Part shown: positions 6,771 to 15,150 of the stretch, in pieces
Layout of the letters: the number at the start of each line of letters is the position of its first letter
Position numbering within the stretch: the stretch's first letter is position 1
Assembly: GCA_016192985.1 (NCBI GenBank)
Contig: JACPTC010000010.1
Span: 1 to 39,855, forward strand
Length of the DNA: 39,855 nt
Origin: Candidatus Woesearchaeota archaeon
Lineage (GTDB): Archaea; Nanobdellota; Nanobdellia; Woesearchaeales; GW2011-AR4
Direction of reading: 5' to 3'
Made by a program: the position numbers and the translations under genes
Notes under the pieces: model-generated
Seen by the model: only the letters and a program-made list of their open reading frames with translations
Database searches by the model: none
What the model was told of the DNA's origin: nothing

Positions 6771-7451
6771 TTAGCTTATGCCTCTTATTTTTTTCCAGAT
6801 AGGAACTGCGCCTCCATAACTTAGATTGTTTATAAAATCTTCGCTTAGGTTTGTCCTCTTCCTGATTTCCTCTTGATAAAGTCCCAATGTTATATTGACT
6901 GGACAAAAATGGTTGATTACGCTGCTGTCTTTTCTCGCGTCATTTGAAATCTGATAAAAGGATGCATTGAGAAATAGCGCGTCCTTGAGCGACAAACCAG
7001 CTGATTTTGCCTTTTCAGGGTAGTTGCCAACAAGCTTCCTCAATAAATCAACAGATTTGAAACCCTTTATTGCAGACTGATTTCTGAGGGCTGCAGATTC
7101 TGTGATAAGCGGCCTTATTTTGCATCCGAATCCAAACTTTGTAGTGCCGGACTTGCCGTATTTTTGGGATTCTATGTAAATCCTTTCAGCTTCCAAGTTA
7201 AGTATCCTATATTCTACTACAAGGTCAAACGGCTCCTGGTCAGTCGCAAGCCTGAGTTTTTGAATTTCTTTGAATTCCTTAAGCATAGAATCTATCTGCT
7301 GCGCATTATCTGGATAGGTGCTTATAGTTGTGTTGTATTTGAGGTTTGCAGCATTAATCTGCTGAACCGCGTAATTGAAGTCCTTTTGATGTGCGCATCC
7401 TGCTGCAAACAGCACAAGCACAATAAAAAAAATCCTTGGTAGCATAAACAT
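6771..7451 (-). CDS. Predicted lipoprotein of unknown function
   Basis: The 226-aa protein begins with a hydrophobic signal (LPRIFFIVLVLF) followed by a lipobox-like AAGC, which predicts export and lipid attachment at that Cys. Two ATGs (7451 and 7445) are possible. The mature part is mainly helical (QQIDSMLKEFKEIQKL) with three further cysteines. I recognise no enzyme motif. It is probably membrane-anchored on the outside and is co-transcribed with the zinc-ribbon gene, although a functional link between an external lipoprotein and a zinc ribbon is not obvious. Confidence 0.75.
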   Translation of the reverse strand: MFMLPRIFFIVLVLFAAGCAHQKDFNYAVQQINAANLKYNTTISTYPDNAQQIDSMLKEFKEIQKLRLATDQEPFDLVVEYRILNLEAERIYIESQKYGKSGTTKFGFGCKIRPLITESAALRNQSAIKGFKSVDLLRKLVGNYPEKAKSAGLSLKDALFLNASFYQISNDARKDSSVINHFCPVNITLGLYQEEIRKRTNLSEDFINNLSYGGAVPIWKKIRGIS

Positions 7452-7606
7452 CCTGTTAAAGAATTAAAAAGACATTATTAAATCTATTTATTTTATTCAA
7501 AATAAGACAGCTGCAGAAAAACTATGATTTCTGGAGTCTTCTGACTCTATTGATTATCAGGCAGCCAGAATAGCTCTTACCTTTTTAAACACCTCTTTCC
7601 TACTAA

Positions 7607-7888
7607 AGCTCATGGACAAGAGATTTTTGCCTGTATCATGTCAAGAAACTTGATGGAAATCATATCTATGGAGTTGCAATTGGCTTGACTCTTGCAGCGG
7701 CTGCATATGCAGGAGGGGGCATCTCAGGAGGAGTTTATAATCCTGCAGTCGCTTTAGGGCTAATGATTTTTGGATCGCTGACGGGCGCTCATGGCTTCAA
7801 TAGTCTGATTATTTATCTTATTGGGTCATTTGCAGGCGCAATTCTTGCGGCATGGTCTTTCAAATATTTTAATTCAAAAGATTCTTAA
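7607..7888 (+). pseudogene. 5'-truncated aquaporin (MIP family) remnant
   Basis: The open frame from 7607 (after a stop at 7604) reads LYHVKKLDGNHIYGVAIGL, then GGGISGGVYNPAVALG, then two hydrophobic segments ending WSFKYFNSKDS. GISGGxxNPAVALG is the second-half NPA motif region of aquaporins, and the final segment matches their last helix. The first NPA box and the first helices are absent, and 7452-7606 shows no matching sequence in any frame. A TTG at 7685 could start only a non-functional fragment. It is best read as a decayed channel gene. Confidence 0.8.
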
Positions 7889-7911
7889 ACAAACTGTTTG
7901 TATCAATTTTG

Positions 7912-8253
7912 ATGTATATTCCGAAAAAATACGGCCAGAGCAAGATTGACAAATGCCCTTTCTGCCAGAAGCACGCAACAGCCATGAACAGCCAGAAAGT
8001 TCCTGTCTGCCAATTACATAAAGAAGAGATGCTTGACAACCTTAGATGCGTTTGCGGCTCGCCTCTTGAAACTTTGCACGGTAAATTTGGAGTGTTTTTT
8101 TCATGCATGAAATGCGGCAACATGAATCTAAGGAAAACCCTGGAATTCAATTCAATAAAGCCTAAAATAAATAATACTGCTAAAAATAATGAAAAAAATC
8201 AAGCTAAAAAAGAAACAACAGTCAGGAGCGATGACCCAAGATATTTTGACTAA
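7912..8253 (+). CDS. Zinc-ribbon protein, topoisomerase-type Cys motifs
   Basis: The 113-aa protein (ATG 7912; an in-frame TTG lies directly before it) has CPFC, a following C-x2-H, then CVCGSPLE...FFSCMKCGNM. The last part resembles the C-terminal zinc fingers of DNA topoisomerase I (CxCG..L....G.F..C..C). The tail is Lys/Asn-rich and probably disordered. It overlaps the next gene (S4 protein), suggesting co-expression and a nucleic-acid role. No enzymatic domain is present. Confidence 0.75.
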   Translation: MYIPKKYGQSKIDKCPFCQKHATAMNSQKVPVCQLHKEEMLDNLRCVCGSPLETLHGKFGVFFSCMKCGNMNLRKTLEFNSIKPKINNTAKNNEKNQAKKETTVRSDDPRYFD

Positions 8254-8449
8254 ATACGTTGAGCTGAACACATTTCTTAGAATAATTGGAGTCAAAGGAA
8301 CAGGGGGGAAAATCAAGCACATCATCTGCTCGGGTTCTGTCAAGGTCAACGGAGAAGTTGAGACAAGAAACCAAAGAAAATTAAAGGTAACGGATATTGT
8401 TGAATATCTTGGAAAAGAGCATATAGCCAAAGGGGAAATGATAAGGTAA
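8231..8449 (+). CDS. Small S4-domain RNA-binding protein (YbcJ-like)
   Basis: The core (YVELNTFLRIIGV..GGKIKHIICSG, then VKVNGEVETRNQRKL) is a compact S4 domain of the YbcJ type, normally an RNA-binding module of about 70 aa. ATG 8231, just after GGAG, gives 72 aa and removes a Lys-rich stretch that an upstream ATG at 8189 would add. This start overlaps the zinc-ribbon gene by 23 bases. The role is probably in ribosome or RNA metabolism, by family inference. Confidence 0.8.
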   Translation: MTQDILTKYVELNTFLRIIGVKGTGGKIKHIICSGSVKVNGEVETRNQRKLKVTDIVEYLGKEHIAKGEMIR

Positions 8450-8450
8450 C

Positions 8451-8594
8451 ATGTGCGCGCTGTTAACATCGTGCACAATACAAAGTATCGGTGCACCGAT
8501 AAAGCCAAAGGCTGATTGGAGTTATGACGCAGGGGCACACTCACAAAAAAAAACAGTAAGAATCGGGGCTTCTGGAAAATTTTTTACAGATTAA
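8451..8594 (+). CDS. Possible 47-aa ORF after the S4 gene
   Basis: An ATG two bases after the S4 stop opens a 47-codon frame ([18 protein letters not shown] ... SGKFFTD). It ends inside the last codons of the convergent CAP-fusion gene. It could be a real small gene coupled to the S4 gene, or chance. The composition (two Cys, [13 protein letters not shown]) is protein-like, but no family is recognised. A 16-base perfect palindrome (8486-8501) lies within it. Confidence 0.3.
   Translation: MCALLTSCTIQSIGAPIKPKADWSYDAGAHSQKKTVRIGASGKFFTD
8486..8501. repeat. 16-bp perfect palindrome
   Basis: TATCGGTGCACCGATA is fully self-complementary. It lies between convergent genes, inside the 47-aa candidate ORF. 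It is GC-richer than its surroundings. It could be a protein-binding site or simply chance. Confidence 0.5.
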
Positions 8595-11056
8595 CAGAAA
8601 TTCTGAGTTGCCAGTACTTTTCCATCATTAGAAACAGCAACACCAATACCCTCACTTTTCCAGTAAGATGTTAGTATATTCTGCCTATGTCCAGGGCTAT
8701 TCATCCATCCTTCGACAGCACTTTTAGCTATTTCGTCTGGTGTCAACCATTCTCTGTTAGACTCAACTCCATTAACATATTGTATTGCGCCATAGGTCCA
8801 GCCCTGATGAAGATTTTCCGCACCCTTATAAATATAATTCCCTGCATAAATATCGCAACTAAATCCAACTTGGGAGTATCTCCACGAAAAATCATATCCC
8901 TCAGGTGAATCATGACTAAAATAATCTCTATTAACCATATCTTCACTATGTTTTCGTGCGGCTAAAGCAATTTTATCATTCCACGATAATTTTGATAAAT
9001 CATATTTCTCTCTCTCGATGTTAATAAGTCCGTGAATTTTTTCTTCTATCGAATTTATAGTTGGTTTAGTTAAATCCAAACAAATATCTCCAGATTGCCT
9101 GAATTTTGAACCATATGGGCATCCACAAGTTGAAGCTTTATTTACTAATATCCCATCATCACAATAAAGGGGTTTATCATCAGAACATTCATCATAAGCA
9201 GTTCCATCCTCACAGGTTTTGATACAATTGTCGCCTCTTTTGACATATCCATCTGGACAACCGCATTTATTAGGATTGTAGATAAAATTACCCCCTATAC
9301 ACTGCATTTTTAGTTTTGGAGAACAATCTGGCTCGATAGTTTCATCAGAACATTTAACCTCAATTATGCACTGATTTTTGTAAATCCTTTCTCCTGATAG
9401 ACATCCACATTTTTGGGGTTCTTCTTTTAATCCATTGATGGAACAGTATAATGGTTTTTCATTAGAGCAAGAATTAATTTTTGTGTCGTCCTCACAAAGA
9501 ATTTCCTTTCCAATGAGTTTGAAAACCAAATTTCTAACCAAAGGATACTTTGGACTTGTTCTCTTTATAGTAATTTGCTCAGTATAGCTTACTACATTTT
9601 TTACTTCTATCTGTTTAGCTGGTTCTCTTTTATAGAGATTTATGTTTTCGACATTTAATTTTAAAGTCTTGTATTCCCTCTTAAAAATTCCTTGAACAGA
9701 ATACAATTCTTTTGTCTTTCCAAAGTCAGGTAAATATTTCTTTAATTCATTGTAATATCCATCCAGCAAAACCTTATTATTGTAGTCGTCCACAATTGAA
9801 AACACATGAACGCCCATATTTCCATCTCCTTCAATGCTTCTCTCAAGAAAACCATTTAATGTAACTTTCTGTTTATCAGAAGCATAAATATCGTTAAGAT
9901 ATTCAGAAAAAGATATTTTATTTGAGATATTCTCTAGTGATGTAACAGTCTTTGCATTCGATATATTCTTTAATTCTTGTATCGTTACTGTGGCAGATGT
10001 TAAATAAAACAATAGACCTATCAAAAGTAAGAGTGCTAATCCAAATACATAATAAATAGGTTTAATCTTAGATGGTTTGGGTTTTGGAGGTTTAGTGGAT
10101 TTTTTCTTGGCTTCCTTATAAATATCATTCCAGTATGAGAATACATCTATAGAGTATACCTCGTAAATCTTCTTTACAAATTTATAACAAGCATTATCTA
10201 GCTTCTTTTCAAATGAATTATTTTTAAGAATAATTATTAAGATATTTAACATTTTTTGTATTTCATGTTCCTTTATTCTTTTATTTTGTAATATTTCTTT
10301 TCTTAAACTTCGCAAACTAGACCTAACATTCTCATTTAACTGAACATCAAAAGAGGCATCAAAAACTTTACTGACAAAAACCTTAGAATCTTTTTCCTTT
10401 GGTGGCTTTGGTCCTTCAGGCTTGGGTGGTTCAGGCTCTGGTTTAATAGGCTTTGGAGTACAATCGTGCAATGTAAAATGCCAATTTTCTTTGGTGGTCG
10501 ATTTATTACAACGTGGGCACTTGCAATCATGTTGCCATGGATGTCTAGTGTCAATGGTAACCCATTTTTTGCATATATGACATTGATAAGGGGGATCCCA
10601 GTCTTCCGTTTTACCAAAAATATATGGGTCTTTATATGGTTCTGGATGTTTTGACTCATTCATGCAATATGGACATGGTGGGCAATCAAGGCAAAGATGA
10701 ATGTTATCTGGAATGCCTAACTTAACCTTTTTCCTAAATGAAAAAGAGGGATGGGGTATAATATGCTTCTCGCAGAAAAATTTGCCACAGAATCTGCATT
10801 TGTTTAATTTTCCCTTATGTGGACTTATATGATAATGACAGCCTTTAGTTTCGTCTTCTGGAAAAGTCTCATGAAGGGCATGAATCAAAAAAGAGTACGC
10901 TTCATTTACCTCTTTAAATTTTTCAGTAGCATCATCGCTTTTGTTTCTATCGGGATGATACTTTTTGGCTAAGCTCCAGTAAGCTTCTTTAATCTGCTCT
11001 TTAGTAGCGTTTTTGTTTACCCCTAAAATCTTATAGTAATCTTTTGCTTTTTCCAT
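8591..11056 (-). CDS. J-domain / zinc-finger / transmembrane / Cys-rich / CAP-domain fusion
   Basis: This 821-aa protein joins domains not normally seen together. Residues 5-57 are a DnaJ J-domain with the HPD triad at 34-36. Residues 73-198 hold several Cys/His zinc clusters ([26 protein letters not shown]). A Pro/Lys linker (200-222) and a helical segment (about 235-320) lead to one membrane helix at 333-354. Residues 360-500 form a probable beta domain. Three Cys-rich repeats (about 521-660, each with C..D...CS...CxCx.G) precede a CAP/SCP domain (668-821) with His703, Glu747 and His790 (SPGHRQNIL). The topology implies a cytosolic J-domain and an external CAP domain. The frame is open throughout. 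Function unknown. Confidence 0.88.
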   Translation of the reverse strand: MEKAKDYYKILGVNKNATKEQIKEAYWSLAKKYHPDRNKSDDATEKFKEVNEAYSFLIHALHETFPEDETKGCHYHISPHKGKLNKCRFCGKFFCEKHIIPHPSFSFRKKVKLGIPDNIHLCLDCPPCPYCMNESKHPEPYKDPYIFGKTEDWDPPYQCHICKKWVTIDTRHPWQHDCKCPRCNKSTTKENWHFTLHDCTPKPIKPEPEPPKPEGPKPPKEKDSKVFVSKVFDASFDVQLNENVRSSLRSLRKEILQNKRIKEHEIQKMLNILIIILKNNSFEKKLDNACYKFVKKIYEVYSIDVFSYWNDIYKEAKKKSTKPPKPKPSKIKPIYYVFGLALLLLIGLLFYLTSATVTIQELKNISNAKTVTSLENISNKISFSEYLNDIYASDKQKVTLNGFLERSIEGDGNMGVHVFSIVDDYNNKVLLDGYYNELKKYLPDFGKTKELYSVQGIFKREYKTLKLNVENINLYKREPAKQIEVKNVVSYTEQITIKRTSPKYPLVRNLVFKLIGKEILCEDDTKINSCSNEKPLYCSINGLKEEPQKCGCLSGERIYKNQCIIEVKCSDETIEPDCSPKLKMQCIGGNFIYNPNKCGCPDGYVKRGDNCIKTCEDGTAYDECSDDKPLYCDDGILVNKASTCGCPYGSKFRQSGDICLDLTKPTINSIEEKIHGLINIEREKYDLSKLSWNDKIALAARKHSEDMVNRDYFSHDSPEGYDFSWRYSQVGFSCDIYAGNYIYKGAENLHQGWTYGAIQYVNGVESNREWLTPDEIAKSAVEGWMNSPGHRQNILTSYWKSEGIGVAVSNDGKVLATQNFC

Positions 11057-11137
11057 TTAACTTAGACCAACCCCAATATATGAAAGCCAAAATATATCTA
11101 TAAATACTTTGCTATGTTTTTTCACGTCAAGAACAAG

Positions 11138-11150
11138 TAAATTATAAATA
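11138..11150 (+). promoter_or_regulatory. TATA promoter of the PIN gene
   Basis: TAAATTATAAATA lies about 27 bases before ATG 11173, giving a leaderless transcript. The region 11057-11172 also serves the divergent CAP-fusion gene, with TATA-like AT tracts at about 11085-11105. Confidence 0.5.
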
Positions 11151-11172
11151 CTCAGCCAATCACTATTTTACT

Positions 11173-11558
11173 ATGGCAGAAGAATATATAATAGATACTT
11201 CAATTTGGGTTGACATTTACGAAGACAGGAAGGGCTATAACAATGAGCCACTGGGTGATTATGCCTTTAATTTACTTGCAAAAATAAAAGCAAAAGAAAG
11301 TGCTATTGTGCTTACTGATTTTCTTATCAAAGAGCTTGAGACGCTTTATTCAGTTGCGGAAATTAATGGAATGTTCAAGCCTTTTGAAAAAATTATAAAA
11401 AGATTATTGCAACAGAAAAACAGCGAGAAGAAGCCAAAAAGATAGCCGAGGAAAGAAATGTGCCTGCTGGGGATGCTTTGCATGCTATAATAGCAAGAGA
11501 CAATGACTTAATTCTTGTAACAAGAGACAGTCATTTCAGAAAGCTAGAAGATATATAA
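11173..11558 (+). pseudogene. PIN-domain ribonuclease (VapC-like) with a -1 frameshift
   Basis: The first part (IDTSIWVDIYEDRKG, LTDFLIKELE) is a PIN-domain N-terminus with acidic Asp8. The original frame continues to a stop at 11445 as an unrelated Lys-rich tail. The true C-terminus is in the -1 frame: ATEKQREEAKKIAEERNVPAG, then DALHAIIARDNDLILVTRD, ending at 11558. The switch maps to the A-run in ATAAAAAGA near 11398. Restoring one base there gives a protein of 128 aa, the usual PIN length. It may be a homopolymer sequencing error, a pseudogene, or slippage. An RHH gene faces it 22 bases away. Confidence 0.85.
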
Positions 11559-11580
11559 AAACACTACAGGCCGGAAGAAC

Positions 11581-11841
11581 TTATCTAATTTTTCTATCAA
11601 GCTCTTCAAAAACTTTCTTCCTTATTTTTTCCAACTGCTCATCGCTAGTTTTCTTTTTAGAAACTCCTTTCAGATGTGCGATTTCTATCATAGCTTCTTT
11701 TAGCTTGGTTTCTTCCACTTTTTCCCTAAGGGCATTTCTGATAAATTCTGTCCTATTATGATAGCCCTGTTTCTCCACAATAGAGTCTATCTCTTTCAAG
11801 AACATATCATCCAGCTTTAGAGTAATCATTTCAGTTGTCAT
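11581..11841 (-). CDS. Ribbon-helix-helix (CopG/VapB-like) transcription regulator
   Basis: The 86-aa protein from ATG 11841 (MTTEMITLKLDDMFLKEID, then HNRTEFIRNALREKV) is a ribbon-helix-helix DNA-binding domain followed by a charged helical tail suited to binding a toxin. An upstream ATG at 11940 would add 33 residues that read through the promoter and is rejected. A TATA element and a palindrome lie directly upstream. It is convergent with the PIN gene rather than in the usual antitoxin-toxin operon order. Confidence 0.85.
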   Translation of the reverse strand: MTTEMITLKLDDMFLKEIDSIVEKQGYHNRTEFIRNALREKVEETKLKEAMIEIAHLKGVSKKKTSDEQLEKIRKKVFEELDRKIR

Positions 11842-11848
11842 ATAGCCA

Positions 11849-11874
11849 TTGTATATACAACAGATATATAAGCT
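11849..11874 (-). promoter_or_regulatory. Promoter plus palindromic operator of the RHH gene
   Basis: On the minus strand a TATA element (GCTTATATATCT, 11863-11874) lies about 27 bases before the ATG. The perfect 12-bp palindrome TTGTATATACAA (11849-11860) sits between TATA box and start. RHH proteins bind short palindromes as dimers or tetramers, so autorepression at this site is a reasonable inference. Confidence 0.5.
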
Positions 11875-11963
11875 TTTCGCCCCTATTCCATAAATTAACT
11901 TATAAAATGTTAAAAATCGACTTGAGTGTGCCCGGAGCAATAGCTGATTTTAACACTGATTTC

Positions 11964-11978
11964 TAAAAGATTTATTAA
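11964..11978 (+). promoter_or_regulatory. TATA promoter of the helicase gene
   Basis: TAAAAGATTTATTAA is centred about 30 bases before ATG 12001. Confidence 0.4.
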
Positions 11979-12000
11979 GCCCATTCAATTTCTTGCACGT

Positions 12001-13929
12001 ATGAACTACAAAGGGCTTGAACTGGACAAATTCCAGGAAGATGCAATAAAAAATATCGAGCACAACAAGTCTGTGGTAGTTTCAGCTCCTACAGGATCAG
12101 GGAAAACACTTATTGCAGATTATATCATTGACAGGGATTTCAGAAAAGGGATAAGAGTAATCTACACTGCCCCGATAAAAGCCCTTTCAAACCAAAAATA
12201 CAAGGAATTCTCAAGGAGCTATGGGGAAAAGAATGTTGGAATAATAACTGGAGATGTGCAGAAAAACACTGACGCGCTCATACTGATAATGACCACCGAG
12301 ATTTACCGTAACATGGTCTTGAGCAACGACCCTTTCATCAGCGAAGTCTCCTATGTGATTTTTGACGAGATACATTACATAAATGATATTGAAAGGGGCT
12401 ATGTTTGGGAAGAATCAATAATCTTCTCAAAGCCTAATGTAAGGGTGCTGTGCCTGTCTGCAACAATCCCAAATGCTGATGAGTTTGCAAGATGGATTGA
12501 AGCGATAAAAGGGCACGATGTTGTTGTTGTCAGGCATGATAAAAGGCCTGTGCCGCTTCATGTGAATTTTTATGATGCAGAGCTTGGCATCACCACTTTA
12601 AAGAACCTCAAGGATGCAATGGACATTCCAGATTATCACAAGGTTATGCCAAGGCACTATGGATTCAGGCAAAAGCAAAAAGCAAAAATTCCCTCCCATT
12701 TTGAGCTAATAAAGGATATTAAAAACAACCTTCCTTGCCTATTCTTCAGCTTTTCAAGGCAAGGATGCCAGAAAAAGGCGCTTGAGCTTTTCCAGAAAAG
12801 CATGTTCCAGCTGAACCCTAAAATTTCATCCTTTGTAAGGAACAAGCTTTCGGGCACAAGCCCTGAAATAAACAAGCTTGACTCTGCCAGGATTTTGAGG
12901 CAGGTACTGCCTTACGGGATAGCGTTCCACCATGCAGGCATGCTGCCAATCCTCAAAGAAATAGTGGAAGAACTTTTCGAGAAGGGTATGATAAAAGTTT
13001 TGTACACAACTGAGACCTTTGCTGTTGGAATAAACATGCCCGCAAAGAGCGTCTGCTTCGAGGTATTGAGAAAATTTGACGGCATATCTTTCAGGCTCAT
13101 GAATTCAAAGGAATATTTCCAGATTGCAGGAAGGGCTGGAAGAAGGGGGATTGACAAGGAAGGGTTTGTCTACATAATGACCGAAAGAAAATTTTTTGAA
13201 TATGAGAGAGTGAAAAGAATAATTCATTCAGACACATCCCCAATAACATCGCAGTTCAGGCTTTCTGTAAACACAGTTCTGAACTTGATAATGCAACATG
13301 ATGAGAAAGAGATTGATGAGATATTGTGCAAAAGCTTCCATTCGTTCCAAAAATACGGAAAGAAATTCATGGACAGGGAAAACATTGTGAGCCATAATGC
13401 TTTCTATAACTATAAGAAGAAGCTCGAAAAAATGGGATATGTGCAGAGAAACAGCCTGACTGAGAAAGGAGTTTTTGCCTCAAAAATCTATTCTGATGAA
13501 ATATTGATTGGAGAGATATTTGCAACCGATTTTTACACTAAATTGAATGAATATCAGATGCTCATGGCTGTTGCATGCTTGTGCTATGAGGCAAGGGAAA
13601 AAACAGAATTCTTTAGAAAACGCCATTCAAAATTGACAGACGAGCTTAAAAGGATGATTTGGAAAAATGACTATCTTAAGCATGAAAAGCGCTTCAGGGA
13701 AATTGGAGAGCTGACCGCATTGATCCATTCCCTTTATTACGGGCAAAATTTATTGAAAATAATTGAAAACACAAATCTGCTGGAAGGCGATATTATAAGA
13801 TTTTTCAGGCAAATTGAAGACAAGCTCAGGCAGATTAAAAGCGCTACAGAAGACAGAAGCTTGAGGGACATGCTTTCAAACTGCCAGAAGATTGTTGAGG
13901 ATTGTGTGGGTGAGTTTGACACTATTTGA
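12001..13929 (+). CDS. Ski2/Mtr4-like superfamily 2 helicase
   Basis: This 642-aa ATP-dependent helicase has motif I APTGSGKT (29-36), motif Ia TAPIKALSNQK, motif II DEIH (122-125), motif III SATIP (153-157), motif IV region FFSFSRQGC, motif V ETFAVGINMPA and motif VI QIAGRAGRRG (374-383). DEIH with QxAGRAGRRG is characteristic of the Ski2/Mtr4 branch, whose members unwind RNA for exosome-linked decay, rather than the DNA-acting Hel308 branch; this is an inference from motifs. A C-terminal helical domain (about 400-642) follows. The gene stands alone, and the following open frame overlaps it only through an unlikely upstream start. Confidence 0.9.
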   Translation: MNYKGLELDKFQEDAIKNIEHNKSVVVSAPTGSGKTLIADYIIDRDFRKGIRVIYTAPIKALSNQKYKEFSRSYGEKNVGIITGDVQKNTDALILIMTTEIYRNMVLSNDPFISEVSYVIFDEIHYINDIERGYVWEESIIFSKPNVRVLCLSATIPNADEFARWIEAIKGHDVVVVRHDKRPVPLHVNFYDAELGITTLKNLKDAMDIPDYHKVMPRHYGFRQKQKAKIPSHFELIKDIKNNLPCLFFSFSRQGCQKKALELFQKSMFQLNPKISSFVRNKLSGTSPEINKLDSARILRQVLPYGIAFHHAGMLPILKEIVEELFEKGMIKVLYTTETFAVGINMPAKSVCFEVLRKFDGISFRLMNSKEYFQIAGRAGRRGIDKEGFVYIMTERKFFEYERVKRIIHSDTSPITSQFRLSVNTVLNLIMQHDEKEIDEILCKSFHSFQKYGKKFMDRENIVSHNAFYNYKKKLEKMGYVQRNSLTEKGVFASKIYSDEILIGEIFATDFYTKLNEYQMLMAVACLCYEAREKTEFFRKRHSKLTDELKRMIWKNDYLKHEKRFREIGELTALIHSLYYGQNLLKIIENTNLLEGDIIRFFRQIEDKLRQIKSATEDRSLRDMLSNCQKIVEDCVGEFDTI

Positions 13930-13970
13930 TTACTTCTTTCAGGATAACACAAGCAGCCAAATTTCCGCAA

Positions 13971-13982
13971 CATTTAAATAGA
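13971..13982 (+). promoter_or_regulatory. TATA promoter of the surface-protein pair
   Basis: CATTTAAATAGA lies about 35 bases before ATG 14013. Confidence 0.4.
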
Positions 13983-14012
13983 GAAAATAACTACTATCAA
14001 ATAATTACAAAA

Positions 14013-15110
14013 ATGAAGATTGCAGCTTTTGCTATCCTGTTTGCTATTTTGGTAGCCGCAGGCACCTTAGCGAGAGGCATTGAGATAACTGAAATAGATG
14101 TGCATGTTGATTATGATGAGGCTTATACTTACAGGATAGAGAACAGGGACAGAATTGATTTTGTGTCTGTTCCAGTTGCAAACAACACAAAAATAAGCGC
14201 AGATATTCTGCCTGGCTCTAATGTGACATTTACCGTAAGAGTTGAAAACACTTTCCAAGGCGAAGAGCCTGACTTTAAGGGGGTATTTTTGACTATAACT
14301 ATCGAGGACATAGATGACGGCGCGGATTTGGAGGAGGAGAGCATAGACTTTGACCTTGAGCCAGGCGACGATTACAGAGCAGATGTAAAATTTTCCATTC
14401 CAACTGATGTGGACTCCGGAACATACACTTTAGTCATTGATGCTGAAGGGGAAGACAAAAACGAGACTTCATTCGAAACAAAGCTTGTCCAAAAAATAGA
14501 GGTCAAGAAGCAAAGCCATGATATAAGAATCGCAAAAGTATTATTGAACCCGAGCATTGTTGACTGCAGCAGAAAAGCAAAGCTTACAGCAGAGATAGTC
14601 AATGCAGGCTCAAATCCCGAAAGCCAAATTGCTCTTGAATTCAAAGCCCCAAGCTTGGGCATTAATTCATACGACACTGACCTATTTTTAGAATCCTCAG
14701 ACGAAGCAAGCGATGAGGAAAAGATGTATACAAAAACATTAAGCATAGAAGCGCCGCCTTTTTTTCAAGCAGGAACATATCCAATATTTATAAATCTTTA
14801 TTGGAAAAATTTTATCTTATTTGACCAGAAGACAGCAGAATTGACAATTAAAGATTGTGCGTCTTCTGTAAAGAAAGAAGTAAAAAAGGAAAAACAGGCT
14901 CAAGAAGTGATTAACAAAACGCAGGCCGTTAAAGCAATCCAGCCTAAAGAAGGACAAAAAAGTGAAAAGATGCAGGAATTAATAACATCAACAGAAGAAG
15001 TGTCAATTTTAAAGTCTCCTCTGCTTTTTTCAATGCTTTTTGGAGGCGTTGTCATAATCATACTAGCTATGCTGGCTACTGTAGGTTATTTGAAGAGCAA
15101 AGCGCAATAA
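14013..15110 (+). CDS. Membrane-anchored surface protein with shared two-domain module
   Basis: ATG 14013 begins a clean signal peptide (MKIAAFAILFAILVAAG); an in-frame ATG at 13926 would overlap the helicase and is rejected. The 365-aa product has an acidic beta-rich ectodomain (VTFTVRVENTF, DIDDGADLEEESIDFDL, IDAEGEDKNE), a second domain beginning SHDIRIAKVLLNPSIVDCSRKA, a Lys/Gln linker, and one C-terminal membrane helix (LFGGVVIIILAMLATV) with a short basic tail. The two domains recur in the C-terminal half of the next protein. They look like COG1361/CARDB-like beta-sandwich modules. The likely location is the outer face of the cell envelope. Confidence 0.82.
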   Translation: MKIAAFAILFAILVAAGTLARGIEITEIDVHVDYDEAYTYRIENRDRIDFVSVPVANNTKISADILPGSNVTFTVRVENTFQGEEPDFKGVFLTITIEDIDDGADLEEESIDFDLEPGDDYRADVKFSIPTDVDSGTYTLVIDAEGEDKNETSFETKLVQKIEVKKQSHDIRIAKVLLNPSIVDCSRKAKLTAEIVNAGSNPESQIALEFKAPSLGINSYDTDLFLESSDEASDEEKMYTKTLSIEAPPFFQAGTYPIFINLYWKNFILFDQKTAELTIKDCASSVKKEVKKEKQAQEVINKTQAVKAIQPKEGQKSEKMQELITSTEEVSILKSPLLFSMLFGGVVIIILAMLATVGYLKSKAQ

Positions 15111-15150
15111 TGCTTGAATTGCATTAGAAAATTGGGGGTTATAAGATTTG

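Noticed and set aside
7869-8150. 93-aa minus-strand frame
   Set aside because: It is antisense to the zinc-ribbon gene at 7912-8253, whose Cys pairs fit a real protein; this frame shows no motif.
8152-8544. 130-aa minus-strand frame
   Set aside because: It is antisense to the S4 gene and the 47-aa candidate; its composition (runs of Phe, Ser, Ile) is typical of a shadow.
8450-8594. Possible tRNA or other known RNA gene between convergent genes
   Set aside because: No cloverleaf, T-loop GTTCRANNC or acceptor pairing could be found in either direction.
8595-8610. CAGAAATTCTGAGTTG resembling 27384-27400
   Set aside because: The match is short, needs an indel and falls in two unrelated coding regions; treated as chance.
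11842-11940. 33-residue extension of the RHH protein
   Set aside because: It reads through the TATA box and palindrome; its sequence is not RHH-like.
13926-14012. 29-residue extension of the first surface protein
   Set aside because: It would overlap the helicase end and bury the signal peptide, which begins cleanly at ATG 14013.
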